Shown: piece by piece, positions 1 to 8,091 of the stretch | Numbering within the stretch: the stretch's first letter is position 1 | Layout: every line of letters starts with the position of its first letter | Origin: CALWZE01 sp964645785 | GTDB lineage: Bacteria; Bacillota; Clostridia; Oscillospirales; Ruminococcaceae | DNA: 11,433 nt | Assembly: GCA_964645785.1 (NCBI GenBank) | Contig: CAZYAV010000055.1 | Coordinates: 1 to 11,433, forward strand | Direction of reading: 5' to 3' | Program-made: the position numbers and the translations under genes | Notes under the pieces: generated by a model | What the model was told of the DNA's origin: nothing | Databases searched by the model: none | The model's input: the letters and a program-made list of their open reading frames with translations, nothing else

Positions 1-2540
<2,540 letters not shown>

Positions 2541-2590
2541 TTAATAGCCTCCTATAAAAATTGTCAATAAAATGGCTTATCCAATACTCA

Positions 2591-2619
2591 ATCTTACCAT
2601 CTTTCCGCCCCAAAGTAAA
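2591..2619 (-). promoter_or_regulatory. Possible promoter of nifJ
   Basis: Reading the minus strand, TTTACT (2619-2614) lies 17 bases before TAAGAT (2596-2591). The -10 is preceded by TGG, giving an extended -10 form. The start codon lies about 50 bases downstream. Both hexamers match the housekeeping sigma consensus at four of six positions, so this is a modest call. Confidence 0.35.
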
Positions 2620-2823
2620 GCCGGAACACACCGAATTTCTGCGGGTTTCGGCCGTTTTGTCCCGCGGATTTTCCCCAAACGCGTTCCGCACGTGCGGGCG
2701 CCGGATTCCCGGGCGGCGGGATGCCTGCCCGGCCAAAGCCGTGCGGGGGAATCGGGCATAAGCCGGCAACTGAACCGGCGTTCGTGCGCGGCGCGCAAAA
2801 GGCGGGCGTGCCGGCGAGGCGCA

Positions 2824-3087
2824 TCTTCGCCGCGGGCTGTGTTTGCGCCCCGTTTGCGGGAATGCGCGCCGCGGGAACCGGGCGCTCCGTGCCGGGGCGG
2901 GGCAGGCGGGCAGCTCGGCTCCGGGCTCTGCGCGGGTGCGGGACATTCCTTCCCCCAAGCAAGCGGGTGTACCCTGCCCCGGCTTGTCGGTCAGCCTGCA
3001 CAGTCGAAGGGCGCACCTCTTTACGATAAGCCCCGGAGGCAATTCGCCGCGGATTCCCTGCCCGGCCGGTTCGGCAGCCCGGCGCGG
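2824..3087. repeat. Tandem intergenic repeat, copy A
   Basis: This is the first of two adjacent, imperfect copies of a unit with a period of about 268-277 bases. It starts at TCTTCGCCGCGGG and ends at the GGCCGGTTCGGCAGCCC block (3064 onward). Long stretches are identical to copy B, including the segment around GCAAGCGGGTGTACCCTGCC and the segment around GGGCGCACCTCTTTACGATA. No terminal inverted repeats or transposase are visible. Similarity may extend a dozen bases to the left, so the boundary is approximate. Confidence 0.85.
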
Positions 3088-3091
3088 CACG

Positions 3092-3364
3092 TCTTCGCCG
3101 CGGGTCGTGTGCGCGCCCCGTTTGCGGGAATGCGCGCCGCGGGAACCGGGCGCTCCGTGCCGGGGCGGGATATATATACATACGGCAGGCGGCGGCTCCA
3201 AGCCCTGCGCGGGCGCGGGGCATTCCTTTTCCCAAGCAAGCGGGTGTACCCTGCCCCGGCTTGTCGGTCAGCCTGCGCAGCCGAAGGGCGCACCTCTTTA
3301 CGATAAGCCTCAGCGGCAATTCGCCGCGAATTCCCTGCCTGGCCGGTTCGGCAGCCCGGCGCGG
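3092..3364. repeat. Tandem intergenic repeat, copy B
   Basis: This is the second copy of the unit, head to tail with copy A and about nine-tenths identical by eye. It differs chiefly by an AT-rich insertion of about 14 bases (around 3170-3183) and by scattered substitutions. Its right end runs into the 55-base block that abuts the gap. Differences between the copies show that the tandem duplication itself is real and not an assembly duplicate. Confidence 0.85.
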
Positions 3365-3395
3365 GCGCGGCCGAATGGACAACCGCGCGCAAATT
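3341..3395. repeat. 55-base direct repeat, left of gap
   Basis: These 55 bases, from GGCCGGTTCGGCAGCCC to CCGCGCGCAAATT, end exactly where the N run starts. They recur without mismatch at 3496-3550, where they begin exactly at the end of the N run. Its first 24 bases also match the end of repeat copy A. Confidence 0.97.
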
Positions 3396-3495
3396 NNNNN
3401 NNNNNNNNNNNNNNNNNNNNNNNNNNNNNNNNNNNNNNNNNNNNNNNNNNNNNNNNNNNNNNNNNNNNNNNNNNNNNNNNNNNNNNNNNNNNNNN
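3396..3495. other. Assembly gap of 100 N
   Basis: Exactly 100 undetermined bases, a typical placeholder length for a scaffold join of unknown size. With identical 55-base flanks it probably marks two contigs that share a k-mer-length end, so the true sequence may be shorter than shown or may hold further repeat copies. Confidence 0.97.
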
Positions 3496-3550
3496 GGCCG
3501 GTTCGGCAGCCCGGCGCGGGCGCGGCCGAATGGACAACCGCGCGCAAATT
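3496..3550. repeat. 55-base direct repeat, right of gap
   Basis: Perfect copy of 3341-3395. It carries TGGACA (3531-3536), the -35 element of the promoter of the downstream gene, while the -10 lies just beyond the repeat. Confidence 0.97.
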
Positions 3551-3559
3551 GTTTATAAT
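3531..3559 (+). promoter_or_regulatory. Sigma-70-type promoter of the hemolysin-family gene
   Basis: TGGACA (3531-3536; five of six consensus bases), a 17-base spacer and a perfect TATAAT (3554-3559) form a strong promoter. It predicts a 5' leader of about 60 bases before the ATG at 3628. The -35 sits inside the 55-base repeat next to the gap. Confidence 0.75.
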
Positions 3560-3627
3560 ACAAGGAAAACGCCGGGCGGCGGACGGTTGGACAGCGCGCC
3601 GGACGGCAAAAGGAGAGAGTTTGTCCT

Positions 3628-4887
3628 ATGGACCCTGACGGTTGGCCCGTCCTTTCGTTTTTTGTTTCCGCTGCGTTGACCGCGGTCTTTTTTCTGGTGG
3701 CCGGCGTCTATCTTGAGCAAAGCGGCCAGAAGGAGCTTGCCGACAGCGGCGTCGGGATTTCGCTGCACAGCGTGGCGAGCCTGCTGCTGTGCGCGCCCTG
3801 CCTGTGCTGGGCAGCGGCCAGCGCCTGGCGCATCGGCCTGTCCCTGTGCGCGCCGCTGCCCCTCCCCACCTGGGCGCGGGCGGTCTGCCGGGTGGGGGTG
3901 CTGCTGCTGCTTGCGCTGGGCGTGACGGTTTTCTGCGTGTTTCTGCCGCTTGCGTGGGGGCGGGCGCGCAGCGAGCGGTATCTGCGCACCCTGCGCGCGC
4001 CGCTGTGGTTCGCGGCGCTGTTTGTGCCGCTTGCGCGGCTGGTCACCGCCCCGGCGCGCGGCTTTCTTCGGGCGCGCGGGGTCGCGGAGGAGCTGGGCGG
4101 CCTGACCGAGGAGGACGTGCTGGACACGGTGGACGAGCTGGAGGAGATCGACGAGAGCCAGAAGGAGATGATCGGGAATATCTTCGAGCTGGACGATGTG
4201 CGCGCGGGCGACCTAATGACCCACCGCACCGAAATCGAGGCGGTTCCCGCCGCGGCCTCCCTTGCGGACGTGACGGCCGCGGCGCTCGAGCACGGGTTCA
4301 GCCGCCTGCCGGTCTACGAGGGGACACTCGACCACATCGTCGGGGTTCTGTTTGTCAAGGATCTGCTCCGCTTTGTCGGCAAGCCGGACGCGCCGGCCGG
4401 GCTGTCCGCGCTGTGGCACAAGCCGCTTTTTGTGCCCGAAAGCTGCCGCGCGCGGGATCTGATGATCGAATTCAAGCAGAACAAGATTCAGCTGGCAGTC
4501 GTTGTGGACGAATACGGCGGCACCGCCGGGATTGTCTCGATGGAGGATATTCTGGAAAGCATCGTCGGCGACATCGAGGACGAGTACGACGAGGAGGACA
4601 CCTATATCGTCCGCGGCGCGGACGGCGTGCTGATCTGCGACGGCTTTGCCGAGATTGAGGATGTGTTTGAGACCCTCGGGCTTGACCCGCCGGACGAGAC
4701 CGAGAGCGACACAATCGGCGGGCTGCTGACCGCGCTGCTCAAGCGCATCCCCGCGCCCGCCGAGCACCCGAGCGCGACCTATGCGGGCATCGAGCTGACC
4801 GCGCTGAAGGCGGACGACCGCCGGATCACGAGCGTCCGCGTCCGCCGGCTGCCGGATTTGCAGGAGGCGGCGAGCCCCTCCCCCTGA
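3628..4887 (+). CDS. Hemolysin-family CBS/CorC-HlyC membrane protein with divergent N-terminus
   Basis: This 419-residue protein has the layout of the CNNM/CorC 'hemolysin' family, members of which are linked to Mg2+/Co2+ efflux. Hydrophobic segments lie near residues 8-27, 47-66, 85-110 and 124-140. An acidic linker (TEEDVLDTVDELEEIDE) follows. The CBS pair starts at M197 (MTHRTEIEAVP) and includes the hallmark VVDEYGGTAGIVSMEDILE from about 292. A CorC/HlyC C-terminal domain runs from about 330 to 410. The cytosolic half is canonical. In the membrane half I cannot find the usual SGSE-type motif of the first helix or the E-x-x-PK motif, so transport should not be assumed. The start is supported by AGGAG at 3611-3615, 12 bases from the ATG, which is slightly long. 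The gene has its own promoter and a hairpin 32 bases after the stop, so it is probably monocistronic. Confidence 0.88.
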   Translation: MDPDGWPVLSFFVSAALTAVFFLVAGVYLEQSGQKELADSGVGISLHSVASLLLCAPCLCWAAASAWRIGLSLCAPLPLPTWARAVCRVGVLLLLALGVTVFCVFLPLAWGRARSERYLRTLRAPLWFAALFVPLARLVTAPARGFLRARGVAEELGGLTEEDVLDTVDELEEIDESQKEMIGNIFELDDVRAGDLMTHRTEIEAVPAAASLADVTAAALEHGFSRLPVYEGTLDHIVGVLFVKDLLRFVGKPDAPAGLSALWHKPLFVPESCRARDLMIEFKQNKIQLAVVVDEYGGTAGIVSMEDILESIVGDIEDEYDEEDTYIVRGADGVLICDGFAEIEDVFETLGLDPPDETESDTIGGLLTALLKRIPAPAEHPSATYAGIELTALKADDRRITSVRVRRLPDLQEAASPSP

Positions 4888-5267
4888 GCCCCGACCGCTT
4901 TGAATACAGTTGCCGTAAAAGAGCCGCCCGGCGGATGCCGGGCGGCTCTTCCGTTTGCCTCGCCGGGTTCTCCGCCCGGGCGGCGCTTTTCCCCTTCCCG
5001 CCCTCATTTGCCAAAATGCCCTGCAAGCCGGCCTGCGCGCGCAGGGAGGCAGGCAGCGGCTTTGCGCGCATCCGGGCAGCCGCCTGCCGATTCCGGTGTG
5101 GGTTCGGTGCGCGGGCGCAAAGCAAGGCCGCGTTCACCGCAGCGCACGGGTGCGGGAAGCGCCGCGGAAAACACCCAGGGCTGGCAGCAACAGCACCGCG
5201 CCGGGGACTGTCCGCCCGCCCCGCGCACAGAAAAGGGAGAGCCGGCGCGGCGCCACTCTCCCTTTTT
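4888..5267. other. Gene-free GC-rich spacer between two terminators
   Basis: This interval separates two convergent genes, the hemolysin-family gene (plus) and the 120-residue protein (minus). It is bounded by hairpins at 4917-4950 and 5231-5268. Between them is GC-rich sequence with one imperfect hairpin (about 5050-5089, a GGCAGGC/GCCTGCC pairing with a bulge). No open frame here has a plausible ribosome binding site or recognisable product. Confidence 0.6.
4917..4950. terminator. Hairpin terminator after the hemolysin-family gene
   Basis: AAGAGCCGCCCGGC (4919-4932) and its exact complement (4937-4950) form a 14-bp stem with a GGAT loop. The T-run is weak on the plus strand (TTCCGTTT). On the minus strand the hairpin ends in TCTTTTAC, so it could also stop minus-strand transcripts. 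Confidence 0.8.
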
Positions 5268-5268
5268 T
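5231..5268. terminator. Bidirectional hairpin terminator
   Basis: AAAAGGGAGAG (5231-5241) pairs with CTCTCCCTTTT (5256-5266) around a 14-base GC-rich loop. A run of six T follows on the plus strand and TTTT on the minus strand. It abuts the stop codon of the minus-strand gene ending at 5268 and is well placed to end that transcript. Confidence 0.85.
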
Positions 5269-5630
5269 CACGGTCTTATAAACAGCAGCGCCGTGCAGTG
5301 CCGGCCAGGCGCCGCGGCGGCGGGGTCGTCCGCGCAGGCAAGCAAAAACTCCTCCGGCTCGCCCGGCCAGTTTTCGGGAAAAAACGTCCCGGCCGGAAGC
5401 TGCATATAGATGTGCGACACCGTCTGCGGCGCAAGGGTGCGCCGCTCTGCCGCGGCGAGCCGCCAGCCCTGCGCGCCGTCCGCCGGGCAGAGCCAAAGCC
5501 GCAGCTCCGCGTCGAGCGACGCGGGCGCGCGGTTTTTGACGGCGAACATCACGTTCAGCGATTCCTTTTCGCGCGCGCTTTCCTGCGCGGGATACAAATG
5601 CAGATAGCGGACGAATTCCTGTTTGTCCAC
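5268..5630 (-). CDS. Small protein of unknown function (120 residues)
   Basis: I do not recognise this protein. It starts at GTG (5630-5628) with GGGAGG about 9 bases upstream and ends at a TGA that overlaps the edge of a strong terminator. Both support a real transcription unit. It has no signal peptide or membrane helix. The alternating pattern in the middle (SLNVMFAVKNRAPASLDAEL, then RLWLCPADG, then TVSHIYMQLPAG) suggests a small beta-sandwich. The motif FFPENWPGEPEEF looks like a conserved loop, but that is only an impression. The upstream region shares overlapping promoters with the divergent HPr-like gene, which could link their expression. A search for homologues of similar length would settle whether it is a conserved family. 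Confidence 0.6.
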   Translation of the reverse strand: MDKQEFVRYLHLYPAQESAREKESLNVMFAVKNRAPASLDAELRLWLCPADGAQGWRLAAAERRTLAPQTVSHIYMQLPAGTFFPENWPGEPEEFLLACADDPAAAAPGRHCTALLFIRP

Positions 5631-5716
5631 CGGCCGTTCCTCCCTTGCAAATTCACAATTCTCCTCGCTGGTCGTTTGTTCTTTTTGTATGCAGCAACGA
5701 AGTTTTACCCAAGCTC

Positions 5717-5745
5717 TTGCACTTTTATGCCAAATAGAATATACT
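5717..5745 (+). promoter_or_regulatory. Promoter of the HPr-like gene
   Basis: TTGCAC (5717-5722), a 17-base spacer and TATACT (5740-5745) lie in an AT-rich island within GC-rich DNA. The transcript would start near 5752 and carry a leader of about 60 bases. Confidence 0.55.
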
Positions 5746-5766
5746 ATCTTTGTGCTAAATGCACAA
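5738..5766 (-). promoter_or_regulatory. Possible promoter of the 120-residue gene, overlapping the divergent promoter
   Basis: On the minus strand TTGTGC (5766-5761) precedes TATATT (5743-5738) by exactly 17 bases. The -10 matches five of six consensus bases, the -35 only its TTG. The -10 shares four bases with the -10 of the plus-strand promoter, so the two could not be occupied at once. Confidence 0.4.
5750..5766. promoter_or_regulatory. Inverted repeat at the predicted transcription start, possible operator
   Basis: TTGTGC-TAAAT-GCACAA is a perfect 6+6 inverted repeat. It lies on the predicted +1 of the HPr-like gene and covers the -35 of the divergent promoter. The position fits an operator; no regulator is encoded beside it. 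Confidence 0.4.
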
Positions 5767-5809
5767 CGCCATTGCGTTTAACGCCTTTTAACGAAGGAGG
5801 TCGATTCAA

Positions 5810-6025
5810 ATGGTAAAGGAAATTAAGCTGAACGGCATCGAAGATATACGGCAGTTGAACCGAATCGCAACCAGCTATCCCAGCGACGTCGGGATTCACA
5901 GCGGGGACGCGATTGTCGACGCAAAATCCCTGCTCGGTTTAATGACGCTTGACTTCAGCAAGCCGTTGCTCTGCGTCACCGAGGACGCGTATTTCTACAA
6001 GAGAATCAAACGGTTCCTCGCCTGA
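5810..6025 (+). CDS. HPr-like (PTS phosphocarrier family) protein lacking the phosphorylated histidine
   Basis: This 71-residue protein resembles HPr in its second half: IVDAKSLLGLMTLDFSKPL (35-53) corresponds to the VNAKSIMGIMSL region. S40 occupies the place of the regulatory serine (Ser46 of HPr). The first half lacks the GLHARPA active-site loop; the equivalent part reads LNGIEDIRQLNRIATSY. It therefore cannot carry phosphate on His15 as true HPr does. Similar histidine-less paralogues are common in Clostridia, to my knowledge without an assigned function. At 71 residues it is somewhat shorter than HPr (85-90). AAGGAGG (5794-5800), 9 bases before the ATG, is a near-ideal ribosome binding site. 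The gene has its own promoter and a strong terminator 14 bases after the stop, so it is a single-gene unit. No PTS genes are nearby. Confidence 0.78.
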   Translation: MVKEIKLNGIEDIRQLNRIATSYPSDVGIHSGDAIVDAKSLLGLMTLDFSKPLLCVTEDAYFYKRIKRFLA

Positions 6026-6038
6026 GTGCAGGCAGAGG

Positions 6039-6073
6039 AAGCGGGCGCCGCAGCGAGCGGCGCCCGCTTTTTT
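6039..6073 (+). terminator. Rho-independent terminator of the HPr-like gene
   Basis: AAGCGGGCGCCGC (6039-6051) pairs perfectly with GCGGCGCCCGCTT (6057-6069) around an AGCGA loop, followed by six T (6068-6073). On the minus strand the same hairpin lies just after the prmA stop but is followed only by TTCCTC, so it would be weaker in that direction. Confidence 0.93.
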
Positions 6074-6075
6074 GT

Positions 6076-7017
6076 CTACGCCTTCACCAGCCGCATGGCC
6101 ACCCAGCCGCGCAGCTCCCTGCGCTCGGCCAGCGCAAAGCCCGCCTGCTCCAGCCCCGCCTGCACCTCGTCCGCGCGGGTGTCGATGATGCCGCTTGCCA
6201 GCAGGGTGCCGCCCGCGCGCAGCTTGTCCCAAAACAGCGCCCGCATCCCGAGAATCACGTCCGCGACGATGTTGGCGCAGATCAGGTCGTATTCGCCGCC
6301 AATCGCCGCAGAAAGCGCGGGGTCGGCCGCCGCGTCCCCCGCAAGGGTCGTGTAAACCGCGGCGTCAAAGCCGTTTGCGGCGGCGTTGCGCGCAGCGGTG
6401 GCGGCGGCATTTTTGTCCACATCAACCGCCGTGGCGCAGGCCGCGCCGAGCAGCAGCGCCGCAATCGAGAGGATGCCGCTGCCGCAGCCCATGTCCAGCA
6501 CCCGGTCGCCGGCGCGCACCGTCTGCTCCACAAGCGCAAGGCACAGCCGGGTCGTCTCGTGCTTGCCGGTGCCGAAGGTCGAGCCGGGATCCATCCGCAG
6601 CACAAGATCCCCCTGCCGCGGCGCGCAGCTCTCCCAGGAGGGGCAGACGACCAGCCGTTCCCCCACCCGCTCGGGGTGATAAAACGCCTTCCAGTTGTTC
6701 TCCCAATCCGCCTCGCTGACCGAGACGGCCTCGGTCTCATAGCCGATTCCCCCGGCGCGCAGCCGCTCTTCAATAAACGAGAGCGCCTCATACGGCGCGA
6801 GGTTATCCGGAATATAGATATGGATCACCGAATGGGTTCTGTCCTTCGCCAGCAGCACCTCGTCGATATAGTCCACCCGGCCAATCTGGGGCAGCATCTC
6901 CTCCATGTCGGAATAATCCTCGATATAAATGCCGTAGGGCACGGTCATCGTCGCCACCGCGGCGGCGGTTTCGGTGTCCGCCGTCTTCACCTTAACGCAG
7001 AGCTCTGTCCAGTTCAT
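6076..7017 (-). CDS. prmA: Ribosomal protein L11 methyltransferase
   Basis: PrmA uses S-adenosylmethionine to methylate ribosomal protein L11 in the cytoplasm. The 313-residue product has the family's usual length. An N-terminal L11-recognition domain covers about 1-95. The linker WENNWKAFY (105-113) and GSTFGTGKH (145-153) follow. The methyltransferase core has motif I VLDMGCGSGILSIAA (173-187), acidic AVDVD (197-201) and ANIVADVI (248-255). I chose the ATG at 7017 rather than 7086. It has a purine-rich GGAAGGGAG upstream, and its A, T and G overlap the stop of the upstream gene as ATGA, a translational-coupling arrangement. The extension from 7086 would only add a glycine run that shadows the neighbour. 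It forms a two-gene operon with the TIGR01906 protein. In many Firmicutes prmA directly follows dnaJ; here it is 2.6 kb away. It ends in TAG, so TAG is an ordinary stop in this genome. Confidence 0.96.
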   Translation of the reverse strand: MNWTELCVKVKTADTETAAAVATMTVPYGIYIEDYSDMEEMLPQIGRVDYIDEVLLAKDRTHSVIHIYIPDNLAPYEALSFIEERLRAGGIGYETEAVSVSEADWENNWKAFYHPERVGERLVVCPSWESCAPRQGDLVLRMDPGSTFGTGKHETTRLCLALVEQTVRAGDRVLDMGCGSGILSIAALLLGAACATAVDVDKNAAATAARNAAANGFDAAVYTTLAGDAAADPALSAAIGGEYDLICANIVADVILGMRALFWDKLRAGGTLLASGIIDTRADEVQAGLEQAGFALAERRELRGWVAMRLVKA

Positions 7018-7658
7018 GTTCCGCTCCCTTCCTTTTTGGCGCGCCTGTTCGCGCAGATCATCTGAACCACCCCCGCCGCCGCCCACAAGCCCGCAATCAG
7101 CAGCGCGCAGTGCAGGAAAAAGGTCTCGGGCAGAATCTCGATAACCGGGTCGACCCGCGGATCAAAGATCCAGTTGGTCGCGCCGGGGAAAAACAGGGTG
7201 TGGAACAGCACAAACGCGCGGTCAAAATCCACCGCGACCGCCGCAAACAGCACCGCCGGCAGCGCGAGGGTCGCGATGCCGGAGACCCGCAGCGTGCGGC
7301 TGTCCCGCAGCGCGCCGGTGAAGACCAGCAGCGCGGCCAGCGCGGCGCAGACCGCCCCGGCAAGGTATACGCCGGTAAAAATCGCCTTGCAGTCCGCAAA
7401 ATGCGCCGCCCCGTCCGGCGAAAAGGCGAGGGTCGGCAGGGTAAATTCCGCTTTGGAAAAGGGGGAGAGGTACCGCATCACCGCCCGGTAATTTTCCAGC
7501 GCCTGCGCGCGCGGAACCCCCGAGGCCGCCGGGATATCCAGCCCGTCCAAGTCCAGCGTATACGGAAAGTCGGTCAGGTGAATCAGGCCGAGGCCTGCCG
7601 CCGTCACGGCGACCAGCAGCGCCACCGCCGACACAATCCCAAGAACAATCCGTTTCAT
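7014..7658 (-). CDS. TIGR01906 (DUF1461) family integral membrane protein
   Basis: This 214-residue membrane protein belongs to the TIGR01906/DUF1461 family, whose function is unknown. Hydrophobic segments lie near 5-27, 93-115, 126-145 and 179-200, giving about four helices. Family hallmarks are NYRAVMRYLSPF (56-67), an extracytoplasmic LAFSPDGAAHFADCK, and above all FHTLFFPGATNWIFDPRVDP (152-171) followed by ILPETFF (175-181). The start ATG at 7658 has GGGGAG upstream and opens straight into the first helix; the longer frame from 7793 adds a low-complexity, non-membrane stretch and is rejected. The stop overlaps the prmA start by ATGA, so the two are probably co-translated. I see no functional link to L11 methylation. 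Confidence 0.88.
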   Translation of the reverse strand: MKRIVLGIVSAVALLVAVTAAGLGLIHLTDFPYTLDLDGLDIPAASGVPRAQALENYRAVMRYLSPFSKAEFTLPTLAFSPDGAAHFADCKAIFTGVYLAGAVCAALAALLVFTGALRDSRTLRVSGIATLALPAVLFAAVAVDFDRAFVLFHTLFFPGATNWIFDPRVDPVIEILPETFFLHCALLIAGLWAAAGVVQMICANRRAKKEGSGT

Positions 7659-8091
7659 CCCGTCTCCCCTTTCTCTGTCCAGCGGGCAGCGCCCGGCCGC
7701 AGCCTGTAAAGGCGGCGTCCCAAAGCCGCGCGCTACACCCCGCACTGCTGCCGCGAGGGAAAATGCAGCCGGCTCGTTCCCCGTCTGCCGCATCCCCGGC
7801 TGCCCGGACGGCGAAAGGCGGCAGCAAAAGGCGACCCGGTTATCCTCTGGCGCTCTGCCCCGGGCGGCGGGAAAAGCGCCGCCCCGTTTCTTTTCGGTCT
7901 CCCCTGACGGGCGGCGGCGAAGGGTGCCGGGCGAAACCCCCGCTGTTCCAAAACAGCTTTTTTGCTGTTGTCCCAGGGTACGCGCGGGGAAACCCGGCGC
8001 TTTTGCCGGCCGCCCCGCCCGTGCTGCGCCCGTCTATACGCCGCGCCGGGTTCGCCCTGCGGCGTGATTTTGATCCACAGCGGCGGACTGC
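7659..8091. other. Gene-free region upstream of the TIGR01906-prmA operon
   Basis: About 430 bases lie between the acyltransferase stop and the start of the TIGR01906 gene. They contain a GGGCGGCG/CGCCGCCC hairpin (about 7863-7888) and a set of alternating GCTGTT/AACAGC half-repeats (7942-7969). A clear minus-strand promoter could not be picked out, so the operon may start here from a weak promoter or by readthrough. Open frames across it on both strands are GC-driven and lack ribosome binding sites. Confidence 0.55.
7942..7969. repeat. Three alternating half-repeats able to form two exclusive hairpins
   Basis: GCTGTT (7942-7947), AACAGC (7952-7957) and GCTGTT (7964-7969) are spaced so that the middle copy can pair with either neighbour. 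Six T separate the second and third. On the minus strand the first hairpin is AACAGC, six A, GCTGTT followed by TTGG. It may be a weak terminator for the acyltransferase transcript. Confidence 0.45.

Larger units (their letters stand above)
2541..3627. other. Gene-free divergent spacer with repeats and an assembly gap
   Basis: This stretch of about 1.1 kb separates nifJ (minus) from the hemolysin-family gene (plus). It holds a probable nifJ promoter on its left, two tandem copies of a ~270 bp repeat, a 100-N gap and the promoter of the plus-strand gene on its right. Long open frames cross it in several frames on both strands, as expected from GC-rich DNA. None has a convincing ribosome binding site or a recognisable product, and the repeats are open in more than one frame. 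I annotate no gene here. Confidence 0.7.

Noticed and set aside
5764..5793. AACGC/GCGTT/AACGC alternation in the HPr-like leader
   Set aside because: Arms of five bases with imperfect extension are too short to support an RNA switch, and the leader is only about 60 bases.
7018..7086. Longer prmA start beginning with a glycine run
   Set aside because: The extension overlaps the 3' end of the TIGR01906 gene and has no family similarity. The ATG at 7017 gives the usual N-terminus and an ATGA overlap.
7659..7793. Longer start for the TIGR01906 protein
   Set aside because: The added 45 residues are not membrane-like. The ATG at 7658 has a good ribosome binding site and starts directly before the first helix.
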